Assembly (NCBI RefSeq): GCF_004339805.1
Contig: NZ_SLUI01000008.1
Coordinates: 186,001-250,000, forward strand
Length of the DNA: 64,000 nucleotides
From: Anaerospora hongkongensis
GTDB taxonomy: Bacteria; Bacillota; Negativicutes; Sporomusales; DSM-15969
Direction of reading: 5' to 3'
The position numbers and the translations under genes are program-made. Of this stretch, positions 44,756 to 53,568 are shown piece after piece. Each line of letters starts with the position of its first letter. Position 1 is the first letter of the stretch. The notes under the pieces are model-generated. The model was given only the letters and a program-made list of their open reading frames with translations. It searched no databases and was not told the origin of the DNA.

Positions 44756-44790
44756 AGAACAAAAGCACGGCTGATCCGTGCTTTTGTTCT
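44756..44790 (-). terminator. Terminator after TonB-domain protein gene
   Basis: A perfect 15-base-pair stem (AGAACAAAAGCACGG and complement) with a five-base loop. Confidence 0.85.
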
Positions 44791-44802
44791 ATCTCCATTG
44801 CG

Positions 44803-45234
44803 TTATTCAGCTTGCGGCGCTTCCGGGGCAGCAGATTCTTCGGGCACATATTTCTCTACTTTTACATGCATAGGCAGGACAACAACAGAAGCTACTGCCT
44901 TATGCTCAGCGGTGTAAGCCGGACTGAAAACAGACTGCTTTACGGCCGTAATGACAGCTTGATCAAATGTCTCATCTCCCGAACTGGTGACCACTGTTAG
45001 CTCGCCATCCGGCAAGCCTGCCTCAGAAATTGTGATTCTCACCTTTACCACTACAGTTTGTTCCGAATATTTCTCCCTCAACTCGGGAGAAAGTCCAACG
45101 GGCGCCAGTTTTACAATGGCAGGCGGCGTAAGCGGGGCCGGCTCCTTAGCAAAAGCAGGCAAGGATAGCAATGTAAGCAGCACCAGCAAAAAAGCCGCAG
45201 TAGCAGCGAATCGAATAGTAGGGGCAATTTTCAT
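44803..45234 (-). CDS. Small secreted TonB C-terminal-domain protein
   Basis: A 143-residue protein with a signal peptide or N-terminal anchor (FAATAAFLLVLLTLLSLPAFA). A TonB_C-like domain follows (VVVKVRITISEAGLPDGELTV and FDQAVITAVKQSVFSPAYT). It lacks the long linker of true TonB proteins. ATG 45234 is chosen because AAGGA lies eight bases upstream; ATG 45243 abuts it. It is divergent from the 45528 gene with a Fur-like box between them. Whether it energises receptors is unclear. Confidence 0.75.
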   Translation of the reverse strand: MKIAPTIRFAATAAFLLVLLTLLSLPAFAKEPAPLTPPAIVKLAPVGLSPELREKYSEQTVVVKVRITISEAGLPDGELTVVTSSGDETFDQAVITAVKQSVFSPAYTAEHKAVASVVVLPMHVKVEKYVPEESAAPEAPQAE

Positions 45235-45308
45235 GCGAATCATCCTTTCTACAGGTATTAGTCTTTTAACGGATTAGCATTAATTGTCAGCCGTTTTTAC
45301 CACTTTTA

Positions 45309-45323
45309 TGATAATAGTTCTCA
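45309..45323. promoter_or_regulatory. Fur-like box between divergent genes
   Basis: TGATAATAGTTCTCA matches the 7-1-7 Fur consensus at 12 of 14 fixed positions. It lies between the 45234 (minus) and 45528 (plus) genes and could control both. Confidence 0.65.
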
Positions 45324-45527
45324 ACATATATAGAAATTCCTCTATTGGAAAGCGTTTTTTTACCCGCCGTATGAAATTTACCAGTAAACGTAACCTATCC
45401 GGTGCTCTCGCCCATCGACAGCATAATAACGACGCTCTGGGCCTGTTATCTTAGTTTTACCAACTTTATCTTTGCCGGTGGCTGCGGTAAGATAAAAGCG
45501 AAATCACTCAGAAAAGAGGTCCTTTTG

Positions 45528-46208
45528 ATGTTCCGTATTCTCACCAGCCTGCTGCTTGCCATGCTTTGCACCCTTCAGCCGGCTTATGCCTTTCCCTTCA
45601 TTGATAATGCTGCACAAAAAGTATTACGGCAAACCTGGGACGCCCAAACCTTCTCGGATTTAACAAACGGGGTAATTGCAGTTCCTGAGACAGCTGTCAA
45701 TGAGTATCTTACACAAGTCCTGCCGGACTATCCTTCCATTCGCGAAGCTCATGTATCCATCCAGCCCGGCAATCAGATTATCTTACATCTCGATACCCGC
45801 GACAGCGGCCGTCTCCTCTTGAACGGGAAAATTACCCGCTTTGTTCAAAACAGCGAGGAGTCCAGTGTCAGTATTGTCGTAAGCCAGCGAAAACTGTTGG
45901 CCAAACCGGTAGCTTCGTGGTTTTTTTCCCATATTAGCCTGGGTATGCTGACCAAATTGTTCGGCAATCCCCTCACTGCGGCACAAGACAGCTTCACATC
46001 CCGGATTGACGGCAATGTTGTCACCATTAACTTCCGCCCCTATATTGACCATTCCCCTCTACGTACGCTCTCTATATACGGCACTTCCCCCGCCGACTTA
46101 TTCAGTGTTGATTCTGTCAGTACCGATGCCGGAATTATCCGCCTCCATACATCTTATCACGGCTCTCCTTTCAGCCTGCAAATGCTGCAGCAGCTTATTT
46201 TCCAATAG
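45528..46208 (+). CDS. Secreted protein of unknown function
   Basis: A 226-residue protein with a signal peptide (LTSLLLAMLCTLQPAYA). The rest is predicted beta-rich with amphipathic strands (HVSIQPGNQIILHLDTRD, SSVSIVVSQRKLL, NVVTINFRPYID), somewhat like AsmA or LolA-type lipid-binding folds; this likeness is weak. ATG 45528 follows AGAGGT. It precedes exbB and shares a Fur-like region, so an iron-stress or envelope role is possible. Confidence 0.55.
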   Translation: MFRILTSLLLAMLCTLQPAYAFPFIDNAAQKVLRQTWDAQTFSDLTNGVIAVPETAVNEYLTQVLPDYPSIREAHVSIQPGNQIILHLDTRDSGRLLLNGKITRFVQNSEESSVSIVVSQRKLLAKPVASWFFSHISLGMLTKLFGNPLTAAQDSFTSRIDGNVVTINFRPYIDHSPLRTLSIYGTSPADLFSVDSVSTDAGIIRLHTSYHGSPFSLQMLQQLIFQ

Positions 46209-46242
46209 CCAGCTTCCTACTCCGGTATTAACTAGATTGGCT

Positions 46243-46289
46243 AAGCAAGAACACCAGCTATCGCAAAGATAGCTGGTGTTTCTTTGCTT
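46243..46289 (+). terminator. Terminator after the 45528 gene
   Basis: ACACCAGCTAT and ATAGCTGGTGT arms extended by AAGCAAGA and TTCTTTGCTT. It separates the gene from the Fur-regulated exbB promoter. Confidence 0.78.
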
Positions 46290-46345
46290 GAATCAGTAGA
46301 AACAGACAATACTATATTTTTTTCTATAAAAAAATTTTCATCCAA

Positions 46346-46374
46346 TTGAAAATGATTATCGTTTTTGTTATTAT
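46346..46374 (+). promoter_or_regulatory. Fur-controlled promoter of exbB-exbD-tonB
   Basis: TTGAAA (46346-46351), a 17-base spacer and TATTAT (46369-46374). A Fur-like box TGAAAATGATTATCG (46347-46361; 12 of 14 fixed positions) covers the -35 element. Confidence 0.8.
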
Positions 46375-46460
46375 AACCTAGAGGGAAATAGTAGCAAGTA
46401 TTAAAAATCTTGGTATTACGAAACAATCTCAAATAACATTCTACCAAAGGAGTGATCCCC

Positions 46461-47108
46461 GTGAATCTATTTACCCAAGCTATTGACCTGTTTCACAAAG
46501 GCGGACCTGTTATGTACCTGCTGGCTGCCTGCTCATTGTTCGTCGTTGCCATCGCTGTCGAACGTATTTTATACTACCGTTCCCTATCCGCCGACAGCTC
46601 AGCCTTTCAGCAAAAACTGCAGCCCCTGCTGGAAAAGCAGCGCTTCGCTGATGCCATTCAGCTTGCCGAGCATTCTCCCGCCGCCATTGCCAAAGTGGCC
46701 CTCTCCGGTCTCTTAGCTCATCAGCGCGGCAGCCAGCTTGAAAACGCTCTCGAAAGTTCCGCTATGCTCACTGCTGCCCGCTTGCGTGAGCATCTTGACG
46801 AACTGAGCATGGTTGTTACTCTCGCTCCCCTGCTTGGCCTCTTGGGCACTGTTATCGGCATGATCAATTCCTTCAGCATTTTTAATGTCCAGGCCGGGCA
46901 GCCGATGGCGATTACCGGAGGGGTAGGTGAGGCACTTGTTGCAACCGCTACCGGCCTCAGCATCGCTACTTTGGCCCTCATCATTCATGGACTATTTTCC
47001 CGCCACGTCAACCATCTTGTCACCGATATTGAACAGACTGCCGCTCTTGTCATTAGTTATGTCCTCATTAAAAAGACCAGCCGGAGAGATGCCCATGAAA
47101 TTGCGTAG
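46461..47108 (+). CDS. exbB: Biopolymer transport protein ExbB (iron-regulated copy)
   Basis: A 215-residue ExbB. The N-terminal helix VMYLLAACSLFVVAIAVERI and the LGLLGTVIGMINSF and GGVGEALVATATGL segments are near-identical to the B12-regulated copy. GTG 46461 is the likely start, eight bases after AAGGAG; GTG 46452 overlaps that site. It is the first gene of a Ton operon behind a Fur box and should energise the siderophore receptor at 49434. Confidence 0.93.
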   Translation: MNLFTQAIDLFHKGGPVMYLLAACSLFVVAIAVERILYYRSLSADSSAFQQKLQPLLEKQRFADAIQLAEHSPAAIAKVALSGLLAHQRGSQLENALESSAMLTAARLREHLDELSMVVTLAPLLGLLGTVIGMINSFSIFNVQAGQPMAITGGVGEALVATATGLSIATLALIIHGLFSRHVNHLVTDIEQTAALVISYVLIKKTSRRDAHEIA

Positions 47109-47502
47109 CCTTCGCGTTGAAAAGCAGCCTGAACTTATGATTATCCCCATGATTGATATTATTTTCTTTCTGCTCGTCTTCTTTATGATGAGTACTCTGT
47201 ATATGGTCGAACAGCACACCATTCCTGTCAATCTCCCCAAAGCCGCTGCCGCCCAGCAGGATAAACCGGCCAGTGTCAATATTGCCGTCCTCGGCAATGG
47301 CAACATCCTGTTTAACCAGGAAGAGCTGCCCTTGCCTTTGCTGGCTAAACGGGTCGGCCTGGAAATTGGCAAGCTGCCTGATACGGTATTTATTCTGCGC
47401 GGGGATAAGGACGTTCCTTACGGACAGGTCATTGCCGTGCTTGATGAGCTCAAACAGGCTGGTGCTCACCGCGTTTCCGTTGCTGTTGAGAAAGCGAGGT
47501 AG
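47095..47502 (+). CDS. exbD: Biopolymer transport protein ExbD (iron-regulated copy)
   Basis: A 135-residue ExbD whose membrane helix IPMIDIIFFLLVFFM holds the key Asp. ATG 47095 lies eight bases after GGAG and overlaps the exbB stop by 14 bases. The first 55 residues differ little from the 2925-3335 copy. Confidence 0.93.
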   Translation: MKLRSLRVEKQPELMIIPMIDIIFFLLVFFMMSTLYMVEQHTIPVNLPKAAAAQQDKPASVNIAVLGNGNILFNQEELPLPLLAKRVGLEIGKLPDTVFILRGDKDVPYGQVIAVLDELKQAGAHRVSVAVEKAR

Positions 47503-47507
47503 CGCCC

Positions 47508-48203
47508 ATGAGTTACACGTATTACTGGCGCAAGGCCCTTTCTGTCTCACTCCTGCTTCACCTCTTCTTCCTGGCGGCAGCTGGTTACCTGTCTGCCGGC
47601 TGGACCGCCCCGCCGCCTGTCCAGGAGGTGCTGCTGGAGATGGATTTGGTCAGCGATCCGGCCGAACGGGCCGGTGTCAGTGCCCTGCCGCCCGCACCCT
47701 CTTCGGTACCGGAGGTTCCCCGGCAGTCTCAGCCGGTACCGGCTGAGGCGCTCCCCACAGAAGAGCCTGCCGAAGCGCTAGTCACCACAAGTGAACTGGC
47801 CATGACCGAAGCCCAGCCCGTAGCAGCGGCGGCGGCGGCACCAGTATCGCCGGGCGGCAGCCCGGACAGTACCGGCTCTTCTGCGATCGGCGGCACTTCG
47901 TCCGGCGGCAGTACCAAGGGCGGTGGTATTGCCGCCCCGGGCATCTTGTCCAAAGCAGATCCTGTTTATCCGTCATCGGCCCGTAAAGCTGGTCAGGAAG
48001 GAACGGTATTGCTTAGAATTGAAATTCTGACGAATGGCCGGACAGGTGCCATCAGCATTGCCCGTTCTACCGGCTATGCGGCTTTGGATGAAGCTGCTAT
48101 AGAAGCTGTCGCTAACTGGCAGTTTATTCCCGCCAAGGATTTGGCTACCGGACGCGCAGTTCCCTGCACCACCACCCTGCCCGTGTCTTTCCGCTTACGC
48201 TAA
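47508..48203 (+). CDS. tonB: Energy transducer TonB (iron-regulated copy)
   Basis: A 231-residue TonB. An N-terminal membrane helix (about residues 10-30) precedes a Pro/Glu/Ala-rich linker (residues 35-110) with a Gly/Ser segment. The C-terminal domain has DPVYPSSARKAGQEG and AVANWQFIPAKD. It follows exbD after five bases. The domain order is the same as in the 2188-2919 copy, but the linker has diverged most. Confidence 0.92.
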   Translation: MSYTYYWRKALSVSLLLHLFFLAAAGYLSAGWTAPPPVQEVLLEMDLVSDPAERAGVSALPPAPSSVPEVPRQSQPVPAEALPTEEPAEALVTTSELAMTEAQPVAAAAAAPVSPGGSPDSTGSSAIGGTSSGGSTKGGGIAAPGILSKADPVYPSSARKAGQEGTVLLRIEILTNGRTGAISIARSTGYAALDEAAIEAVANWQFIPAKDLATGRAVPCTTTLPVSFRLR

Positions 48204-48222
48204 TACAGGTACATACAATGCA

Positions 48223-48259
48223 AAAAACTGTACTGAAATGACGTTTCAGTACAGTTTTT
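48223..48259. terminator. Bidirectional terminator between tonB and araC-type gene
   Basis: AAAAACTGTACTGAAA and its complement form a long stem between convergent genes, with T-runs both ways. Confidence 0.85.
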
Positions 48260-48286
48260 CTTTTGCTAAAACTAAACTTGCGGAAT

Positions 48287-49114
48287 TTAGCCGATATTCT
48301 TTTCTCCATAGCTTTGCAGTGTACTCGGGCAAAAACCGGTACGTTTCTTAAACAGTTTACTGAAATAATACGGATCTGAATAGCCTACACAGGTTGATAT
48401 TTCCGCAACGGAGCAAGCGGTAGTGCATAACAGCTCTTTGGCACGCCGCACCCGGTGTTCAATTAGATAATCATTCGGCCCCATGCCTATATGCTTCTGA
48501 AACAAATAGGCAAACTGCTTGCTGTTCAGGCCATATTGCGCCGCCAGTTTTGGGATAGTGAGCGGCTCCATATAATGACTATTGATATAAGCCATTGCCT
48601 GCTCCACAACTTCCCGGCCGCTTTCGTTACGCCGGTTGCCCGCACTTGTCAGCATTTCATCAATGATACAGAAAAATAAGGACTTGGCTCTTAACTCGGG
48701 CAAGCTTCCCGGCGTAGTGCAGCTGCCATGCAATTGATGCAGCAAATCATTGATCCGTGTATTATAGCCCGTCTCTAATTGAAAATGAGCGGCATCATAC
48801 GAATACATCCCCTCGGTATTCCCTGTAATTAAATAATGGATGACCATAAAATCCCATTCAGTGTTGCCGATGACCTCTTTATCCAGCGTCATGTTGGGGC
48901 CGGCATGAAAAACCTTGCCATATTGCATTTCATACGGTACACCGTTAAAGAACATCCGGGCCCTGCCTCTCATCGGAAAAACTAAGCCTGAAAACGGCGG
49001 GGTGCGTACGCCAAAACACTTCTTGCCAGGCGGAATAACAGCTCGGCCCACATCGATAATCCGGATATTTACTTTTGCGTAATAATGGGCCAATTCATTA
49101 ATATCAACATTCAT
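48287..49114 (-). CDS. AraC family transcriptional regulator
   Basis: A 275-residue regulator. The C-terminal double HTH (about 170-268) has LTIPKLAAQYGLNSKQFAYLF and VAEISTCVGYSDPYYFSKLF followed by KRTGFCPS. The N-terminal half is a cupin-like sensor. It is divergent from the siderophore-type receptor gene with two Fur-like boxes between them. AraC regulators at this position often sense the cognate siderophore; that is inference. Confidence 0.88.
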   Translation of the reverse strand: MNVDINELAHYYAKVNIRIIDVGRAVIPPGKKCFGVRTPPFSGLVFPMRGRARMFFNGVPYEMQYGKVFHAGPNMTLDKEVIGNTEWDFMVIHYLITGNTEGMYSYDAAHFQLETGYNTRINDLLHQLHGSCTTPGSLPELRAKSLFFCIIDEMLTSAGNRRNESGREVVEQAMAYINSHYMEPLTIPKLAAQYGLNSKQFAYLFQKHIGMGPNDYLIEHRVRRAKELLCTTACSVAEISTCVGYSDPYYFSKLFKKRTGFCPSTLQSYGEKNIG

Positions 49115-49187
49115 TTTGAGCTGCCTTTCGTTTTACATGCTATATCAAAATACCACTAGTTTTTCACTATAAAACCATGACCTTCAT

Positions 49188-49202
49188 TGATAATGAATAT
49201 CA
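49188..49202. promoter_or_regulatory. Fur-like box upstream of araC-type gene
   Basis: TGATAATGAATATCA matches the Fur 7-1-7 consensus at 13 of 14 fixed positions. It lies 74 bases upstream of the regulator start. Confidence 0.78.
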
Positions 49203-49378
49203 TAATTATAGTTATTTGTCCTAAAGCTTGTCAATATTTTCTCATACTGTTCCGGTTGCCAGCCAGCAGTATTAGTATTTTCAAGGCGTAACGGTTAGTT
49301 TGGAAAATAATCCAGGACGTTTTAGAAATATATCCATTTACTCTTGTTTTTTTGCTTGTTATTCTATTGCATAGATAT

Positions 49379-49393
49379 TGAGAATGATAATCA
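49379..49393. promoter_or_regulatory. Fur-like box upstream of TonB-dependent receptor
   Basis: TGAGAATGATAATCA matches the consensus at 12 of 14 fixed positions and lies 40 bases upstream of the receptor start. Confidence 0.75.
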
Positions 49394-49433
49394 ATGGGTC
49401 GCATTCACGACGTATGCAAAGGAGTCGAACCGT

Positions 49434-51671
49434 ATGAAAAGAAAGATGTCCCGTACCCAAAAAAGTCTGCTTTATGCCTTAATTGGCAGCAGCATCTTCT
49501 GGCATGCACCAGTATTTACCTATGCGGCCGAAGACGGACATATAACCGGCGAGCAACAGGCGGCAGGCAGCACGACTGCCGAACAGCGTGAATTTACCTT
49601 ACAGGGTGTTGAAGTAACCGCTGAGCGTGACCATGCCCTCCCTCCGGCATATGCAGGCGGCCAGGTAGCCCGCGGTGCTAATCTGGGCGTGCTGGGCAAC
49701 AAGGATTTCATGGATACACCATTTAGTGTCACCAGCTATACTGCCCAGACCATGGAAGACCAACAGGCCAGTACACTACAGGATGTTCTCAGCAATGATT
49801 CTTCTGTCCGTTACGGTACTTCTTCCGGGCACCCCAACGAAAATTTTATTGTTCGCGGCCTAGAGGTAAATCACACCAATATTTACTTTAACGGCTTGCA
49901 AGGTTTGGCACCGCAGCATCGCGTTCCCGTGGAGTTTTTAGAACGGGTGGAAGTGCTTAAAGGGCCCAGCTCTTTTCTCTATGGTGGTATGAATACCTCA
50001 GTAGGCGGTGCAATCAATTTAGTACCTAAACACGCCGGTGAGAAAGACATCACCGACTTTACCACTAGCTACACTTCTGAATCCCATTTAGGCGGCCATC
50101 TTGATATCGGTCGTCGTCTAGGGAAAAATAAGGAGTGGGGTATTCGCTTTAATGGTTTATATGCCGACGGTGATACCGAAGTAAACGGCCAGTCCAGAGA
50201 GCGACTACTAGGTGCTCTAGGTCTGGATTACCAAAGCGACCGTTGGAATTTATCCCTGGATGCTTTCGGCTCACAGGAAAACTTTGATAATGGATACGTC
50301 TCCATGTATCAGCTGGATAAAGGCTATGTTGCAGCTCCTTCCGGCTCAACCAATGCATATAAAGGCACATCAGGTACAGCACGCAATAACGGACTGCTAT
50401 TTAAGGGCGAATACGATCTACAGGATAATTTGACCGCTTACGCCAGCTTTGGTAAATTGTCCGTCAATACAACCGGCATGACTAATGGTAATCACATTAG
50501 GCTCCGACCGGACGGAACGGCAAATCTTCGCAATCTCTACAAACAGTATTTCTGGACCGACACGACTTCCGCAGAAATGGGATTGAGGGGCGATTATCAG
50601 GCCAGCGGGGTAAAACATCAACTGGTACTAAGCACTAGTCGTATGGACAGCGATTCTTCCAGTACCTTTAACAGTTATGTCCCCGGCACTCAAGATTATT
50701 CTTGGTCAGGATCAGCTATAGACCTTGCCAATCCTGGCTCGATTGGCGACCTTTTTGATCTGGTATCCTGGAAGGGAAAGGGCCCTAAAACGAGTGAAAC
50801 GAAACTGAGCAGCTTACTTTTGTCTGATACGCTTTCCTTTGACGAGGAAAAAGTGCAGCTAACGCTAGGAATACGGCGGCAGAATGTAAAGATAAAAAAT
50901 TTCAACGCTACTACTGGTGTCATGACATCCTCTTATGATGAACATGCAAATACACCGATGGTTGGTCTCGTCGTCAAACCGTGGGGAGAATCAGTAGCAC
51001 TTTACGCCAACTACATTGAAATGCTTTCGCCTGGCCAGACAGTTACGAACACACAGTATAGTAATTATGGTGATATACTGACGCCCTATAAAAGTAAACA
51101 ACATGAACTGGGCATCAAATGGGACAAAGGTGACTTTGCTCACACCCTCTCGCTTTTTCAGATCACAAAGCCAAGCTTGGCTTTAATTAATAATATACAA
51201 TCCTATGATGGTAAACAGAAAAACCGCGGTATTGAATGGAATGCTTTTGGACAGACGTCAGAGAACTTGCGTCTATTAGGCGGCATCACCTATATGCAAG
51301 GCGAATTAGTTCGTGTTGCTACCGCTTCTTCTACTACCACAGGCAACACTCCCTATGGAATCCCCAAATGGCAAGTGAATGCGGGCGTAGAATGGGACAC
51401 ACCCTGGAATAAGGATCTAACTCTCTCCTTGCGAGCCGTATACACTGGAACGCAGTATCTTAACAATTCTAATGCTGATAAACTACCAAGCTGGATACGT
51501 TATGATTTCGGTACGCGGTACAAAACTACAGTCAATAATGTCCCAGTCACCTACCGACTCACTGTAGAAAACTTATTTGACAAGCACTATTGGTCAGGTG
51601 CTTTTAGTGATAATTTTGTCACCCTGGGCGGCCCCCGTACCTTTAAGTTATCGGCAACCTTCCAGCTCTAG
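49434..51671 (+). CDS. TonB-dependent siderophore-type receptor
   Basis: A 745-residue outer-membrane receptor. A signal peptide (ALIGSSIFWHAPVFTYAAE) precedes a TonB-box-like stretch (LQGVEVTAERD). The plug has FIVRGLEVNHTNIYFNG and FLERVEVLKGPSSFLYG, and the 22-strand barrel ends in Leu (LSATFQL). Length and plug are those of FhuA/FoxA-like siderophore receptors. ATG 49434 follows AAGGAG. A Fur-like box upstream, and DUF3649 and PepSY genes downstream, support ferric siderophore uptake. Confidence 0.9.
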   Translation: MKRKMSRTQKSLLYALIGSSIFWHAPVFTYAAEDGHITGEQQAAGSTTAEQREFTLQGVEVTAERDHALPPAYAGGQVARGANLGVLGNKDFMDTPFSVTSYTAQTMEDQQASTLQDVLSNDSSVRYGTSSGHPNENFIVRGLEVNHTNIYFNGLQGLAPQHRVPVEFLERVEVLKGPSSFLYGGMNTSVGGAINLVPKHAGEKDITDFTTSYTSESHLGGHLDIGRRLGKNKEWGIRFNGLYADGDTEVNGQSRERLLGALGLDYQSDRWNLSLDAFGSQENFDNGYVSMYQLDKGYVAAPSGSTNAYKGTSGTARNNGLLFKGEYDLQDNLTAYASFGKLSVNTTGMTNGNHIRLRPDGTANLRNLYKQYFWTDTTSAEMGLRGDYQASGVKHQLVLSTSRMDSDSSSTFNSYVPGTQDYSWSGSAIDLANPGSIGDLFDLVSWKGKGPKTSETKLSSLLLSDTLSFDEEKVQLTLGIRRQNVKIKNFNATTGVMTSSYDEHANTPMVGLVVKPWGESVALYANYIEMLSPGQTVTNTQYSNYGDILTPYKSKQHELGIKWDKGDFAHTLSLFQITKPSLALINNIQSYDGKQKNRGIEWNAFGQTSENLRLLGGITYMQGELVRVATASSTTTGNTPYGIPKWQVNAGVEWDTPWNKDLTLSLRAVYTGTQYLNNSNADKLPSWIRYDFGTRYKTTVNNVPVTYRLTVENLFDKHYWSGAFSDNFVTLGGPRTFKLSATFQL

Positions 51672-51681
51672 TGGTGTAAAC

Positions 51682-52008
51682 ATGAAAACGATCCTACTTA
51701 ATACGTTTAAACAACTAAGCGTACTTTTAACCAGCACGGATAAAACAACACAAACTATTCTGCGCATCTTAGCCGCCGTTTTTGGCGGCTATGCGCTAAC
51801 CGCCAGCGTTATGGCGGCTTTGGCGTTGCTGCTGCCCTGGCCAAAGGTAGACATCCTGTTTTTTCTCTCATTTTTACCTGCTCTTATTTACCCGGCAGCC
51901 TTGCTGTGGGTTTTTGCTGTCCCGACCGCTCAGCGTGCCTGGCGGGATGTTCTGCTCGTTACGCTGGCTGCAGCCATACTGGCATTGGTTGCCGCCCGGC
52001 TGAGCTAA
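51682..52008 (+). CDS. DUF3649-like small membrane protein
   Basis: A 108-residue protein with three membrane helices (VFGGYALTASVMAALALLL, FFLSFLPALIYPAALLWVF and VLLVTLAAAILALVAA). The arrangement and place between a siderophore receptor and a PepSY protein match DUF3649 proteins. ATG 51682 lies 10 bases after the receptor stop. Function is unknown; an inner-membrane role in siderophore iron release is suspected. Confidence 0.72.
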   Translation: MKTILLNTFKQLSVLLTSTDKTTQTILRILAAVFGGYALTASVMAALALLLPWPKVDILFFLSFLPALIYPAALLWVFAVPTAQRAWRDVLLVTLAAAILALVAARLS

Positions 52009-52018
52009 AGGAGATTTT

Positions 52019-53521
52019 ATGAAAAGATTTACGCTAAACCCCGCTTTTACCCGGGCCATGAGTGAGCTGCATACCTGGGGCGGCTTATTATTCGGCTGGC
52101 TGTTGTTTGCCATTTTTCTTACCGGTACATTGTCTGTATTCGAACCGGAATTGAGCCACTGGATGCAGCCTAATTTACGCAGCCCCCAGGCCGAGCCGGT
52201 GCAGGCAGTAGCTTCAGCTGACCAAAAACTGCGGCTCCTTGATCCCAAAGCTGATATGTGGATGATCGCCATGCCCCAAAAGCGGCATCCTGATCTTGAA
52301 GTAATGTGGAAAAAAGGCAATATCCTGTTAGAAAAACACCTGGACCCTCAAACCGGCAGCATTTTAAAGGCGCATGATACAGAGGGTGGTCATTTCTTTG
52401 CCGATTTTCATTATCAGTTGCACAGCGGCAAAACAGGCTTGTGGATTGTCAGTCTGGCTTCTGCCGTAATGCTGGTCACGCTGGTATCAGGAATCGCTAT
52501 CCGCCGCCAGGTTTTCCAGGAGTTTTTCCGCCTGCGCTGGCGTCCCAACTGGCTCAACGCGCATACAATGACGGGCGTACTCACACTTCCTTTTGTGCTT
52601 TTAATTACCTATACAGGCATGACCATTACCTTATTTATGGTCATGCCCGCCGTACCTAAGCTGCTATATGGCAGTACCTGGCATGGGCCGCATATGGTCG
52701 CCTCGCAAAATTTTGACCGCCCCCGTGCTAATCTGCCGGGCGAAATGGTACCACTAGCAGAGCTATTACCGCGCGCCGAAAAAGAGTTAGGTAAAGGAAA
52801 CATCTCCTTTATCCGGATTACGAATCCCCATGACCGTCATGCCGTCGTCACTTTTTTTCGCACTGTTGATGATACAATTGTGGCAATGAGCGCTAAGGCT
52901 GCATTTGATGGCGTCACTGGCGAACTGCTCGGCAGCCAGTCAACGTGGAATACATATGTTCAGGCCTATCGTACCTTAGTGGGCTTGCATATTGCCAGAT
53001 TTGGCGGTTATCCCATCTGCTGGCTTTATTTTGCCGCTGGTCTCGTCAGCTGCATCATGATTGCCGCCGGACTCATTTTCTTTACGATCAAACGCCGCAG
53101 CCGCTATTCACGGAGCAAACCAATTTCCCAGGGAATATTTCGTGCTGTCGAAGCCCTAAATATCACAGCAGTCATGGGAGTCGTTATTGCCTGTACGGCA
53201 TTTTTATGGGCCAACCGCCTGCTCCCCTTTGCACTCAAGAACCGGGCTGACGCTGAAGTTAACGTGTTTTTTATGGTCTGGCTGCTCATGCTGCTCCATG
53301 CCTTTTGGCGCCCGACGCTGCGCGCCTGGGCAGAGCAAACCAGTCTTGCCGCCTTACTCTGCCTGGGGTTGCCATTATTGAATGCTTTAACAACCAATGT
53401 CGGGTTACTTCCTGCTATTACCCAAAACGACTGGATGACTGCCGGAGTTGATCTGACAGCAGTCGTACTGGGAGCAGGTTTCGCCCTTGTGGCTAAGCGG
53501 ATATTCAAAAAGAAACAATAA
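52019..53521 (+). CDS. PepSY-associated membrane protein (siderophore reductase-like)
   Basis: A 500-residue PepSY_TM-family protein with eight or so membrane helices. Conserved features are MSELHTWGGLLFGWLLFAIF, HYQLHSGKTGLWIVSLAS, LNAHTMTGVLTLPFVL and RTLVGLHIARFGGYPICW. Conserved His residues on the helices could bind heme or metal. Relatives (PiuB, FoxB, FhuF-independent reductases) are linked to ferric siderophore reduction. GGAG precedes ATG 52019. It is the last gene of the receptor operon. Confidence 0.82.
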   Translation: MKRFTLNPAFTRAMSELHTWGGLLFGWLLFAIFLTGTLSVFEPELSHWMQPNLRSPQAEPVQAVASADQKLRLLDPKADMWMIAMPQKRHPDLEVMWKKGNILLEKHLDPQTGSILKAHDTEGGHFFADFHYQLHSGKTGLWIVSLASAVMLVTLVSGIAIRRQVFQEFFRLRWRPNWLNAHTMTGVLTLPFVLLITYTGMTITLFMVMPAVPKLLYGSTWHGPHMVASQNFDRPRANLPGEMVPLAELLPRAEKELGKGNISFIRITNPHDRHAVVTFFRTVDDTIVAMSAKAAFDGVTGELLGSQSTWNTYVQAYRTLVGLHIARFGGYPICWLYFAAGLVSCIMIAAGLIFFTIKRRSRYSRSKPISQGIFRAVEALNITAVMGVVIACTAFLWANRLLPFALKNRADAEVNVFFMVWLLMLLHAFWRPTLRAWAEQTSLAALLCLGLPLLNALTTNVGLLPAITQNDWMTAGVDLTAVVLGAGFALVAKRIFKKKQ

Positions 53522-53568
53522 GCAAAAACAAGCATATCAGGCGTTAGCCGATATGCTTGTTTTTTTGC
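53521..53568. terminator. Terminator shared by PepSY and polyferredoxin genes
   Basis: ACAAGCATATC and GATATGCTTGT arms around an 11-base loop, with T7 on the plus strand. The polyferredoxin stop codon (53537) lies within the structure. Confidence 0.82.
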
